A stretch of 15,214 bases of DNA from the NCBI GenBank assembly GCA_934446455.1, contig CAKSEE010000053.1, positions 1 to 15,214 of the forward strand, given 5' to 3'. Below are positions 7,759 through 15,015 of this stretch, in pieces (the first letter of the stretch is position 1; the number at the start of each line of letters is the position of its first letter). The notes beneath the pieces were generated by a model. It was given only the letters and a program-made list of their open reading frames with translations, ran no database searches and had not been told where the DNA came from. The translations under genes were made by a program, and so were the position numbers. The stretch is from an uncultured Oscillospiraceae bacterium (GTDB taxonomy: Bacteria; Bacillota; Clostridia; Oscillospirales; Ruminococcaceae).

Positions 7759-8767
7759 CGTCAGCGCCTCCTTTTATATAACGATAAATAAGCTCCGCTG
7801 CGGCGTCCATATCGCGCGGGTCTGCAAGCTCTGCGGGGGTGTGCATATACCTTATCGGAAACGACAGCGTGCAGCACTTAACGCCCGCCCCGCTTACCGA
7901 GATAGCGTCGGCGTTTGTGCCCGTGGTCTGCGGCATAACCTCGCTTGTATGCGCAATACCGCACCTCTCCGCAAGCCTTTTCAGCCGCTGCGACATACCC
8001 TTGTCAAGCGCGGGCGAAAAACCTATCATAACGCCGCTGCCAAGCTTCGCCACGTCCTCGGGCAAGCTGTCGGGCGTATCCCCGAACGACACGTCCACCG
8101 CTATAGCCTCGTCGGGCGCAATACGGAACGCCGCCTGCTTCGCGCCGCGCTCGCCCGTTTCCTCCTGCGCGGAAAAGCACACCGCGATATTGTACGCGGG
8201 CTTTTCACCGCCGAGCTTTCGCAGCGCCTGCAATATAACGTACACGCCGCTGCGGTCGTCAAGCGCGGGCGCGCTCACCCTGCCGCAGCACTCGCGCCAC
8301 GCGGAGTTTATCGTCACCCTGTCGCCCTGCGAGATGACCGCTGCAGCCTCGCCGTGAGTCATGCCGACGTCAACGCACAGCTCGCCCGTCTCGGGCGCGT
8401 GGCTGCGGTCTGCCGAAACGTGCGGCGGCAGCACCGAAATAACGCCGCGCACCTCGCGACGCCCGTGTACCGTGACCGACTGCGCAAGCGTCGCACGCAT
8501 ATCCGGCGAGCCGCACGCGCCTATCTTTATAAAGCCGTCGTCATCTATATAAGTAACGATAAAGCCCACGCGGTCTATGTGCGCGTCGAGCATGAGCGTT
8601 TTCGCGCCCTCCGCCCGCGCGGGTATAACGCCCGTAACGTTGCCGAATGGGTCCGTGCGCACGTCCTGCGCGTATTGTTCAAGCAGCTTTGCAGCAGCTG
8701 CCGAGGCTTCGCCCTCGTCCCCCGAAACGCCTCCCGCTTCCGTCAGCATTCTGAGCTCTTCAAGCAT
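7751..8767 (-). CDS. M42 family metallo-aminopeptidase (first of tandem pair)
   Basis: This 338-residue protein is a standard-length M42 enzyme. The metal ligands and catalytic residues are in place: DAHIDRVGF with His63 and Asp65, ALDDRSGV with Asp170/171, AQEETGERGAK with Glu202-Glu203, Asp225 in AVDVSF, and RYMHTP with His309. The common Glu after HxD in the first motif is Arg66 here, while the paralogue downstream keeps Glu, so their pockets may differ. The ATG at 8767 follows AGAGGA at good spacing and lies 19 bases after the immA stop. It should release N-terminal residues from short peptides in the cytoplasm. Genes of this family usually stand alone or near peptide uptake genes; placement behind an XRE/ImmA switch is less usual. 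Confidence 0.92.
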   Translation of the reverse strand: MLEELRMLTEAGGVSGDEGEASAAAAKLLEQYAQDVRTDPFGNVTGVIPARAEGAKTLMLDAHIDRVGFIVTYIDDDGFIKIGACGSPDMRATLAQSVTVHGRREVRGVISVLPPHVSADRSHAPETGELCVDVGMTHGEAAAVISQGDRVTINSAWRECCGRVSAPALDDRSGVYVILQALRKLGGEKPAYNIAVCFSAQEETGERGAKQAAFRIAPDEAIAVDVSFGDTPDSLPEDVAKLGSGVMIGFSPALDKGMSQRLKRLAERCGIAHTSEVMPQTTGTNADAISVSGAGVKCCTLSFPIRYMHTPAELADPRDMDAAAELIYRYIKGGADDE

Positions 8768-8786
8768 AGCTGTCCTCTTTTCGTTG

Positions 8787-9281
8787 TTATTTCAGAAAAT
8801 CGCTCCGCACCTCATTCAGGCGGAAGCTGTGTCCGAGATAGTTCATCACCTCAAGCTTGTATTCGGCTATCTCGGGCGGCACGTCAAGCTCAAACGCCAG
8901 CATTTCAAGCGAGGGACAGTATTCCACCTCGTCAAGCACCGCCCTGTCGGATACCAGCATCTGCGCGGCGAAAAGGTTCGCCTCGCGCTCGGTCCTGTTG
9001 CCGTCAAGAAACATCGTGTTCTCGCGTATACCGCCCGCGGAAAGCTCCCTGTGCAGCATATCGTGCCCCAGCTCGTGCGCGCAGACAACGCGCTTCATCA
9101 TGGGGTCTATATCCTCGTTTATCACGATATAGCGCAACCCGCGCTCGCAGATGTAGAATCCCTTAAGCCCGCCCAGTTTTCTGAACCATACCTTGGCGCC
9201 GCTGTTCTCAGCGGTTTCAAAAATATCCCTGCCGCCGTAGTTTTTTTCGGTATGCGCGGCGGCTTCGATGATTCTGCGCAT
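8787..9281 (-). CDS. immA: ImmA/IrrE family metallo-endopeptidase (M78)
   Basis: This is a 164-residue protein with the gluzincin motif HELGH (residues 69-73) and a downstream EREANLFAAQML segment that supplies the third zinc ligand (Glu98 or Glu100). This is the classic layout of ImmA of ICEBs1 and IrrE of Deinococcus. Members cleave a partner XRE repressor when triggered by DNA damage or cell-cell signals. Length is close to ICEBs1 ImmA. The ATG overlaps the stop of the xre gene by one base (TGATG), and GGAG lies eight bases upstream, so the pair is co-translated. The sensor that triggers it cannot be seen: there is no obvious GAF-like C-terminal domain as in IrrE. The symbol is used in the family sense; the target is inferred to be the adjacent regulator. 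Confidence 0.9.
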   Translation of the reverse strand: MRRIIEAAAHTEKNYGGRDIFETAENSGAKVWFRKLGGLKGFYICERGLRYIVINEDIDPMMKRVVCAHELGHDMLHRELSAGGIRENTMFLDGNRTEREANLFAAQMLVSDRAVLDEVEYCPSLEMLAFELDVPPEIAEYKLEVMNYLGHSFRLNEVRSDFLK

Positions 9282-9688
9282 CAGTTCTTCTCCGTCTTTT
9301 CACTTTCACCGAGAGAATCCATGTATATTTCGGTCAGGCACTCCATAAGGCAGGACTTGTCCTCGTCGGACAGGCTGTTACCCGCGAAAAGCCCCCTGCT
9401 CTGCGCAAGGAACTTTGCAGCGTCCGTGCCGTCCCTGCCCGCAGCCCACATTCTCTTGATAAAGCGCTCCTCTATAGTAAGCTCAAGCTCCTTGTCGTCA
9501 TTCGCAAGGAAATCCATGGGCACTTCAAGCTTGTTCGCCATTCTTGCAAGTATCTCCTTGCGGGGACGCCTGCTGCCGTTCATATAATTTGCAAACGCGC
9601 GGTATGTTATCCCCACGGAATCGGCGAAATCAGTTTTCTTTATACGCCTGCGGTTGAGCATGATCTCAAGTTTCTCATTCATTTTCAT
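9281..9688 (-). CDS. XRE family transcriptional regulator, partner of ImmA-type protease
   Basis: The protein has 135 residues from ATG 9688, which has GGAGG eight bases upstream. The frame extends to ATG 9736, but that codon lies at the predicted transcription start with no ribosome binding site. Residues 1-62 form an XRE helix-turn-helix: KTDFADSVGITYRAFANYMNGSRRP, then ILARMANKLEVPMDFL. Residues 63-135 form an acidic helical tail, the region cleaved or used for dimerisation in ImmR and DdrO. Size and partner match those systems. It should bind as a dimer to the palindrome in its own promoter and repress the six-gene operon until the protease cuts it. This regulation is inferred from the operator sequence and family knowledge. 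Confidence 0.88.
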   Translation of the reverse strand: MKMNEKLEIMLNRRRIKKTDFADSVGITYRAFANYMNGSRRPRKEILARMANKLEVPMDFLANDDKELELTIEERFIKRMWAAGRDGTDAAKFLAQSRGLFAGNSLSDEDKSCLMECLTEIYMDSLGESEKTEKN

Positions 9689-9704
9689 AATATTGTCCTC
9701 CATT

Positions 9705-9758
9705 CGTTCACTGCTTATAAGCCAATGAACGTTCATAAGTTAATTATACCCGTGAACG
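9705..9758. promoter_or_regulatory. Probable XRE operator: perfect 12-bp palindrome with two outer half-sites
   Basis: ATGAACGTTCAT at 9725-9736 is a perfect palindrome placed on the predicted xre transcription start. CGTTCAC (9705-9711) and its exact inverse GTGAACG (9752-9758) flank it almost symmetrically; the second lies in the -35/-10 spacer. Four TGAAC/GTTCA half-sites in 54 bases over a promoter is a typical autorepressor layout. In RNA form, 9705-9731 could also fold into a hairpin just before the ribosome binding site. Confidence 0.7.
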
Positions 9759-9771
9759 CGTAATATGTCAA
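9743..9771 (-). promoter_or_regulatory. Consensus sigma-A promoter of the xre-immA-M42-M42-GNAT-MATE operon
   Basis: On the minus strand TTGACA (9766-9771) and TATAAT (9743-9748) match consensus with 17-base spacing. The start should be near 9736, giving a leader of about 48 bases to ATG 9688. Such a strong promoter fits a gene set kept off by a repressor bound across it. Confidence 0.87.
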
Positions 9772-9832
9772 GGGGATTTTGAGGACATTTTTTTATTTTT
9801 CCAAAATTATTTATTCGTTTTACAGAATATTA

Positions 9833-9852
9833 TTCAGACTATTCATTCTGAA
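9833..9852. repeat. Inverted repeat TTCAGA-N8-TCTGAA in the argG upstream region
   Basis: Perfect six-base arms are separated by eight bases, in an A+T-rich stretch about 120 bases upstream of the argG promoter. An overlapping pair of arms CAGAAT and ATTCTG (about 9823-9850) makes the dyad denser. It could be a regulator site; the sequence does not match the ArgR consensus orientation well. Confidence 0.35.
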
Positions 9853-9970
9853 AAGAAAAACCGCACCGCCGCACTGATAAGCGAGTAATTATGTTTTTGA
9901 CGGGCAGAACAAAAATTCCGAAAAAACTTAATAAATACCGCATATTATTCATAATTTAGAATATAAGTGC

Positions 9971-9998
9971 TTGACATTTGCGAAAAAGGGTGTATAAT
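9971..9998 (+). promoter_or_regulatory. Sigma-A promoter of argG
   Basis: TTGACA (9971-9976) and TATAAT (9993-9998) are perfect hexamers with 16-base spacing. Transcription should start near 10005, giving a leader of about 36 bases to ATG 10041. Confidence 0.83.
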
Positions 9999-10040
9999 AT
10001 GAATGTAAATATTTTTTCCATTGAGGAAAGGAGAACTATC

Positions 10041-11267
10041 ATGGCAAAGGAAATCAAAAAAATCATTCTCGCATATTCGGGCGGACTTGACACCTCCATC
10101 ATTATCCCGTGGCTGCACGAGAACTACCCCGGGTGCGAGGTAATATGCGTTGCGGGCAATGTCGGTCAGGATTCTGAAATCGAGGGACTTGAGGAAAGAG
10201 CCAAGAAAACGGGCGCTTCCAAGCTCTACATAGAGGATATTCAGGACGAGTTCGTAAACGACTTCATATTCCCGACCCTTAAGGCGGGCGCAAAGTACGA
10301 GGGCTACCTCCTCGGCACGTCTTTTGCACGCCCTCCCATCGCAAAGCGCCTCGTTGAAATCGCAAAGAAAGAGGGCGCTGACGCTATCTGCCACGGCTGC
10401 ACGGGCAAGGGCAACGATCAGGTGCGCTTCGAGCTTACAATTAAGGCTCTCGCGCCTAACCTCACCATCATCGCTCCGTGGAGAATCTGGAACATCAAGT
10501 CCCGCGACCAGGAAATCGACTACGCGGAGGCTCACAACGTTCCGATAAAGATAACCCGCGAAACCAACTACTCCAAGGACATGAACCTGTGGCACCTTTC
10601 CCACGAGGGTCTTGACCTTGAGGATCCCGGAAACGAGCCGCAGTACAACAAGCCCGGCTTCCTTGAGCTCGGCGTATCTCCCGAGCAGGCTCCCGACAAG
10701 CCCACATACGTTACCATCCACTTTGAAAAGGGTATTCCCACCGCGCTCAACGGCGAGAAGATGGACGGCGTAAAGCTTATCAAGACCCTTAACAAGCTCG
10801 GCGGCGAGAACGGTATCGGTCTTTACGACGTTGTAGAGAACCGTCTTGTCGGCATGAAGTCCAGAGGCGTTTACGAGACTCCCGGCGGTACGATTCTCTA
10901 CCACGCTCACGAGGTTCTCGAAACCATCTGCCTTGATAAGGAGACCCAGCACTACAAGGCAGGTCTTGCGCAGAAGTATGCGGACATCGTATACAACGGT
11001 CAGTGGTACACTCCCCTGCGCGAGGCTATGGACGCTTTCGTTGACAAGACGCAGGAAACCTGCACGGGCGACGTAAAGCTCAAGCTCTACAAGGGCAACA
11101 TCATAAATGCAGGCGTTACATCTCCCTACACGCTTTACAGCGAGGACTTCGCTTCCTTCGGCGAGGACGATGTTTACGACCAGAAGGATTCCGCAGGCTT
11201 TATCAACCTGTTCGGCCTGCCTATCAAGGTCAAGGCGCTTCTCGACGAGGAGAGAAAGCTCAAGTAA
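10041..11267 (+). CDS. argG: Argininosuccinate synthase
   Basis: ArgG joins citrulline and aspartate using ATP to give argininosuccinate, the penultimate arginine step, in the cytoplasm. The 408-residue length is normal. The N-terminal ATP pyrophosphatase P-loop AYSGGLDTS is at residues 11-19. Further family motifs are [13 protein letters not shown] near residue 118 and APWRIW near 147. The start is ATG 10041 with AAAGGAG seven bases upstream; the frame also stays open to 9978, but that lies inside the promoter. Codon use is strongly biased to AAG, AAC, GAC and CTT, fitting high expression. It has its own promoter and is followed by a strong intrinsic terminator, so it is partly uncoupled from argH and the other arg genes. 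Confidence 0.97.
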   Translation: MAKEIKKIILAYSGGLDTSIIIPWLHENYPGCEVICVAGNVGQDSEIEGLEERAKKTGASKLYIEDIQDEFVNDFIFPTLKAGAKYEGYLLGTSFARPPIAKRLVEIAKKEGADAICHGCTGKGNDQVRFELTIKALAPNLTIIAPWRIWNIKSRDQEIDYAEAHNVPIKITRETNYSKDMNLWHLSHEGLDLEDPGNEPQYNKPGFLELGVSPEQAPDKPTYVTIHFEKGIPTALNGEKMDGVKLIKTLNKLGGENGIGLYDVVENRLVGMKSRGVYETPGGTILYHAHEVLETICLDKETQHYKAGLAQKYADIVYNGQWYTPLREAMDAFVDKTQETCTGDVKLKLYKGNIINAGVTSPYTLYSEDFASFGEDDVYDQKDSAGFINLFGLPIKVKALLDEERKLK

Positions 11268-11274
11268 TTCAAAC

Positions 11275-11324
11275 TGCCGAAAGCCCGCGTTCGGGTTTTG
11301 CGGCGGGCTGAGCAATTATCGGCA
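11275..11324 (+). repeat. Nested inverted repeat just after argG
   Basis: AGCCCGC (11282-11288) can pair with GCGGGCT (11303-11309), enclosed by outer arms TGCCG (11275-11279) and CGGCA (11320-11324). An alternative short hairpin, CCCG with CGGG followed by TTTT, overlaps the same bases. This may be a first terminator or an RNA-stabilising 3' structure ahead of the main terminator. Confidence 0.4.
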
Positions 11325-11331
11325 CTATTTC

Positions 11332-11373
11332 AGAGCGGGAAAAGCTCGCAGCGTTTCCCGCTCTTTTGATTTT
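11332..11373 (+). terminator. Intrinsic terminator after argG
   Basis: Eleven-base perfect arms AGAGCGGGAAA (11332-11342) and TTTCCCGCTCT (11354-11364) flank an 11-base loop. A T-rich tail TTTGATTTT follows. It lies 65 bases past the argG stop and should end most argG transcripts before argH. Confidence 0.8.
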
Positions 11374-11395
11374 ACTGCCGTTTTCGGCAAATAAA
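11366..11395 (+). promoter_or_regulatory. Weak candidate promoter of argHCJB
   Basis: TTGATT (11366-11371) and AATAAA (11390-11395) have 18-base spacing, each matching four of six consensus bases. The spacer contains the small dyad TGCCG-TTTT-CGGCA. A start near 11402 would give a short leader with AAGAGG before argH. It is the only candidate between the argG terminator and argH; limited readthrough is the alternative. Confidence 0.3.
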
Positions 11396-11418
11396 GCAGA
11401 GTAATAAAGAGGTTAGAT

Positions 11419-12810
11419 ATGGCAGAGATGATGTGGGCTGGACGTTCCTCTCAGGGCGTAGACAGCAGGGTGAACGCGTTCAATTCTTCAATTGCTTTTG
11501 ACGGAAGAATGTACAGACAGGATATTGAGGGCAGCATTGCTCACGCGACCATGCTCGGCGAACAGGGCATAATAAGCATGAGCGACAGCCTGGAGCTTAT
11601 CGGCGGGCTGAAAGAGATACTCGCCGACATAGAAAGCGGCAGGCTGCAGTTCGACATGACCGCAGAGGATATCCATATGTTTATCGAGGCGGAGCTTACA
11701 AAGCGCCTTGGAGATGTGGGCAAGCGCCTGCACACCTCCCGCTCGAGAAACGACCAAGTTGCGCTTGACATCAGGCTGTACCTGCGCGACGAGATAAGGA
11801 ACCTGCGCGAGCTGGTGGTATCTCTTGTCAGGGTGCTTTGCGGCATCGCAGACGAGAACGCTGATACTATCATGCCCGGCTACACTCATCTTCAGCGCGC
11901 CCAGCCGATAACGTTCGGGCACCACATGATGGCGTATGCGCAGATGCTTCTGCGCGACATAGAGCGCTTTGACGATACGCTTGGCAGAATGAACGTGTCC
12001 CCTCTCGGCAGCTGTGCGCTTGCAGGCACTACATACCACATAGACCGCGCGCGCACCGCTTCGCTTCTCGGCATGAGCGCGCCCATGGCAAACTCGCTTG
12101 ACGGCGTTTCCGACCGCGATTTCTGCATTGAGCTTGCAAGCGCAATTTCCATCTGCATGATGCATCTGTCGCGCTTCTCCGAGGAGATAATCATGTGGTG
12201 CAGCTGGGAGTTCAAGTTTATCGAGCTTTCCGACCGCTTCTCCACAGGCTCGAGCATTATGCCGCAGAAGAAGAACCCCGACGTAACCGAGCTTATCCGC
12301 GGAAAGACCGCGCGCGTTATCGGCGACAACGTAACGCTGCTGACAATGATGAAGGGGCTTCCCCTCGCGTACAACAAGGATATGCAGGAGGACAAGGAAG
12401 CGATATTCGACGCGGTTGACAACCTTAAACTCTGCCTTATAACGTTCATTCCCATGCTTGAAACAATGACGCTCTGCAAGGACAATATGCGCCGTGCGGC
12501 TGCAAAGGGCTTCATAAACGCTACGGACTGCGCTGACTACCTTGTAAAAAAGGGTATGCCGTTCCGCACCGCATACAAAATTACGGGCGGACTTGTGGCA
12601 CACTGCATAGACCTCGGCACAACGCTCGAGGAGCTGCCCCTTGCCGACTACCGCGCGCAGAGCGAGCTTTTCGGCGAGGACGTGTACGAGGCGATAAGCC
12701 TTGACACCTGCGTGCGCGAGAGAAAGTCCTTCGGCGGACCCGCGCCCGAATGCGTTAAGGAACAGGTAACGCTTACTAAAAAACGTCTGAAGGAGCTTTG
12801 CAATGGTTAA
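11419..12810 (+). CDS. argH: Argininosuccinate lyase
   Basis: ArgH splits argininosuccinate into arginine and fumarate, the last arginine step. It belongs to the fumarase/aspartase superfamily and acts as a cytoplasmic tetramer. The 463-residue length is typical. The fumarate lyase signature GSSIMPQKKNPD is at residues 277-288 and contains the catalytic serine. TSRSRNDQV (106-114) and GYTHLQRAQP (154-163, with His157) are the other two conserved active-site segments. ATG 11419 follows AAGAGG at six-base spacing, a weaker site than elsewhere. Its last eight bases overlap the start of argC, and the argC ribosome binding site lies inside argH. It opens the argH-argC-argJ-argB unit. Confidence 0.97.
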   Translation: MAEMMWAGRSSQGVDSRVNAFNSSIAFDGRMYRQDIEGSIAHATMLGEQGIISMSDSLELIGGLKEILADIESGRLQFDMTAEDIHMFIEAELTKRLGDVGKRLHTSRSRNDQVALDIRLYLRDEIRNLRELVVSLVRVLCGIADENADTIMPGYTHLQRAQPITFGHHMMAYAQMLLRDIERFDDTLGRMNVSPLGSCALAGTTYHIDRARTASLLGMSAPMANSLDGVSDRDFCIELASAISICMMHLSRFSEEIIMWCSWEFKFIELSDRFSTGSSIMPQKKNPDVTELIRGKTARVIGDNVTLLTMMKGLPLAYNKDMQEDKEAIFDAVDNLKLCLITFIPMLETMTLCKDNMRRAAAKGFINATDCADYLVKKGMPFRTAYKITGGLVAHCIDLGTTLEELPLADYRAQSELFGEDVYEAISLDTCVRERKSFGGPAPECVKEQVTLTKKRLKELCNG

Positions 12811-13744
12811 GGTATACATTGACGGTCAGGAAGGCACAACGGGTCTTAAGATCCTCGAGCGCTTCAGGGACCGCACTGACATAGAGCTGCTGCGCATTTC
12901 TGAGGAAAAGCGCAAGGACGCCGACGAGCGCAGACGGCTTATCCACGCGTCGGATTACACGTTTCTGTGCCTGCCCGACGCCGCCGCTATCGAGGCGGCA
13001 GCCCTTGCAGACGGCAGCAGCGCGCGCATTATCGATGCTTCCACCGCGCACCGCACAAACCCCGCGTGGGCTTACGGCTTCCCCGAGCTTGGCGCGCAGT
13101 TCCGCGAGAAAATAGCGGCGGGAGACCGCGTTGCAGTCCCCGGGTGCTATGCAAGCGGATTCTGCTCCATGGTGTACCCGCTTGTAAAGCTCGGCATTAT
13201 GCCCGCTGACTACCCCGTGAGCGTTCACGCGGTTTCGGGCTACAGCGGCGCAGGCAAAAAGGCAATCGCTGTGTACGAGGGCGAAAACAGACCCGCTTCG
13301 TTCGACAGTCCCCGCCAGTACGCGCTTACGCAGCAGCACAAGCACCTGCCCGAAATGCAGAAGATATGCGGACTTGACTATGCGCCCGCGTTCAACCCGC
13401 TGGTGTGCGACTATTTCAGCGGAATGGTGGTTACGCTTCCTATACACACCCGCCTGCTTGCCAAAAAGTACACGCCCGCCGACGTGAGAAAGGCGCTTAC
13501 TGAGTATTACGCCGCAAATCGTTCTTACTTTGTAACCGTAATGCCCGAGGGCGAGCCGCAGGACGGCTTTATCGGCGCAAACGACCTCAGCGGCACCAAC
13601 CGCATGGAGCTGTTTGTAAACGGCAACGACGAGCGCATGGTGATATGCTCGCGCCTTGACAACCTTGGCAAGGGAGCAAGCGGCGCGGCGGTGCAGTGCC
13701 TCAACATAATGATGGGCATTGACGAAAAGACAGGTCTTATATAA
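12803..13744 (+). CDS. argC: N-acetyl-gamma-glutamyl-phosphate reductase, short (type 2) form
   Basis: ArgC reduces N-acetylglutamyl phosphate to the semialdehyde with NADPH, the third step of the acetylated ornithine route. The 313-residue length and sequence fit the short type-2 class rather than the common form of about 345 residues. The N-terminal dinucleotide loop reads DGQEGTTGLKI (residues 7-17) and the active-site cysteine is Cys115 in VPGCYASGF. HAVSGYSGAGKK follows near residue 142, with conserved QHKHLPEM near 176. ATG 12803 has AAGGAG seven bases upstream inside argH, and the reading frames overlap by eight bases. It is followed by argJ after 11 bases. The type-2 class is better known from Proteobacteria, so its presence here is noteworthy. 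Confidence 0.95.
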   Translation: MVKVYIDGQEGTTGLKILERFRDRTDIELLRISEEKRKDADERRRLIHASDYTFLCLPDAAAIEAAALADGSSARIIDASTAHRTNPAWAYGFPELGAQFREKIAAGDRVAVPGCYASGFCSMVYPLVKLGIMPADYPVSVHAVSGYSGAGKKAIAVYEGENRPASFDSPRQYALTQQHKHLPEMQKICGLDYAPAFNPLVCDYFSGMVVTLPIHTRLLAKKYTPADVRKALTEYYAANRSYFVTVMPEGEPQDGFIGANDLSGTNRMELFVNGNDERMVICSRLDNLGKGASGAAVQCLNIMMGIDEKTGLI

Positions 13745-13755
13745 AGGAGTTGGCA

Positions 13756-14991
13756 ATGGTTAAGTTTGAAGGATTTGATTTTGTAGAGGGCGGCGTCTGC
13801 GCTGCGGCGGGATTTACCGCAGCGGGCGTTATCGCGGGAATAAAGGCGGGCAACACCACAAAGCGCGACCTTGCGCTCATTTATTGTGCGGAGCGCTGCC
13901 GCACGGCGGCTCTTTACACCACCAACAAGGTAAAGGGCGCGCCCATTATCGTAACAAAAAAGCACCTTACGGACGGCTATGCGCAGGCGGTAATCGTAAA
14001 CAGCGGAAACGCCAACACCTGCAACGACAACGGCATAGAAATAGCCGAGGAAATGTGCAAGCTTACCGCGCAGGCGCTCGACATCGACCCCGAGGACGTT
14101 ATCGTTGGTTCAACGGGCGTTATCGGGCAGAAGCTCAGCATAAAGCCCATCAAGCAGCGCATTCCCACGCTTGTGCAGTCGCTCTCGCCCAAGAAAAGCT
14201 CAGAAGCGTGCGAGGCGATTATGACGACCGACACGCGCAAAAAGGAAATCGCCGTTGAGTTTGAGATAGACGGCAGAAAGTGTCATGTCGGCGGCATTTC
14301 CAAGGGCAGCGGCATGATAAACCCGAACCTGGCGACAATGCTCGCGTTCATCACGACCGATACCGCAATAAGCGGCGTTATGCTTGAAAAAGCGCTCAGA
14401 AAGGTAAACGACGTTACCTACAACATGGTAAGCGTAGACGGCGACACCTCGACAAACGACACGCTCGTGCTTATGTCGTCGGGTCTTGCAAAGAATTCCG
14501 AGATAACCTGCGAGGACAAGAACTACGAGATATTTGAGAACGCGCTTTACGCGGTCATGATGAACCTTGCGCGTGAGACTGCGCGCGACGGCGAGGGTGC
14601 GACAAAGCTCCTTGAATGCATTGTAAAGGGCGCGCCTACCGAGCAGACCGCTAAAATCGTTGCAAAGAGCGTTATTTCGTCAAGCCTTCTCAAGGCGGCA
14701 ATGTTCGCCGCAGACGCGAACTGGGGACGTATTCTGTGCGCTATCGGCTATGCAAAGGCGGATTTCGACATCAACAAGGTTTCCGTGGAGCTTGCAAGCG
14801 TTAAGGGCAAGCTTACGGTATGCACCGACGGCGCGGGCATAAAGTTCTCCGAAGACGCCGCAAAGGAGATACTCTCCGAGGACGAGATCAAGATACTCAT
14901 AGACCTGCACGACGGAGAGAGCGGCGCTATCGCATGGGGCTGCGACCTCACGTTCGAGTATGTAAAGATAAACGCGGAATACCGCACCTGA
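13756..14991 (+). CDS. argJ: Glutamate N-acetyltransferase / ornithine acetyltransferase
   Basis: ArgJ moves the acetyl group from N-acetylornithine to glutamate, recycling acetyl; bifunctional forms also use acetyl-CoA to make N-acetylglutamate. It is an Ntn-type enzyme that cuts itself into two chains just before a threonine. Here that is Thr194 in KGSGMINPNLATMLAF (residues 183-198). The C-terminus ends in the conserved INAEYRT. The protein has 411 residues from ATG 13756, which has AAGGAG six bases upstream; an in-frame TTG at 13750 abuts that site and cannot be the start. The AGGAG overlaps the argC stop, so the genes are tightly linked. Whether it is mono- or bifunctional cannot be told; no argA-like gene is in the window. 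Confidence 0.96.
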   Translation: MVKFEGFDFVEGGVCAAAGFTAAGVIAGIKAGNTTKRDLALIYCAERCRTAALYTTNKVKGAPIIVTKKHLTDGYAQAVIVNSGNANTCNDNGIEIAEEMCKLTAQALDIDPEDVIVGSTGVIGQKLSIKPIKQRIPTLVQSLSPKKSSEACEAIMTTDTRKKEIAVEFEIDGRKCHVGGISKGSGMINPNLATMLAFITTDTAISGVMLEKALRKVNDVTYNMVSVDGDTSTNDTLVLMSSGLAKNSEITCEDKNYEIFENALYAVMMNLARETARDGEGATKLLECIVKGAPTEQTAKIVAKSVISSSLLKAAMFAADANWGRILCAIGYAKADFDINKVSVELASVKGKLTVCTDGAGIKFSEDAAKEILSEDEIKILIDLHDGESGAIAWGCDLTFEYVKINAEYRT

Positions 14992-15015
14992 GGCAAAAAA
15001 GGAAAGAGGAAGCAG

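Larger units (their letters stand above)
9689..10040. other. Divergent intergenic region between xre operon and argG
   Basis: About 350 bases without a gene. Left part (to 9771): minus-strand promoter and operator of xre. Right part (9971-10040): argG promoter and leader. The middle (about 9775-9970) is A+T-rich, with no convincing reading frame, tRNA or terminator. It contains an inverted repeat with arms TTCAGA and TCTGAA at 9833-9852 and several TATTCA half-sites. Confidence 0.7.

Noticed and set aside
7481..9166. 561-codon open frame on the plus strand across the M42 genes
   Set aside because: Arg/Ala-rich translation opposite two clear M42 genes; no ribosome binding site or motif.
8787..9771. 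XRE/ImmA pair as evidence of a prophage or integrative element
   Set aside because: No integrase, excisionase, attachment repeats, phage or conjugation genes are visible in the window, so a mobile element cannot be supported.
9945..11315. 456-codon open frame on the minus strand opposite argG
   Set aside because: It mirrors argG, whose biased codons leave the antisense frame free of stops. No family motif, and argG itself is unmistakable.
11488..12819. 443-codon open frame on the minus strand opposite argH
   Set aside because: Shadow of argH; low-complexity composition and no recognisable domain.
12776..13756. 326-codon open frame on the minus strand opposite argC
   Set aside because: Shadow of argC, which carries the active-site cysteine motif and a proper ribosome binding site.
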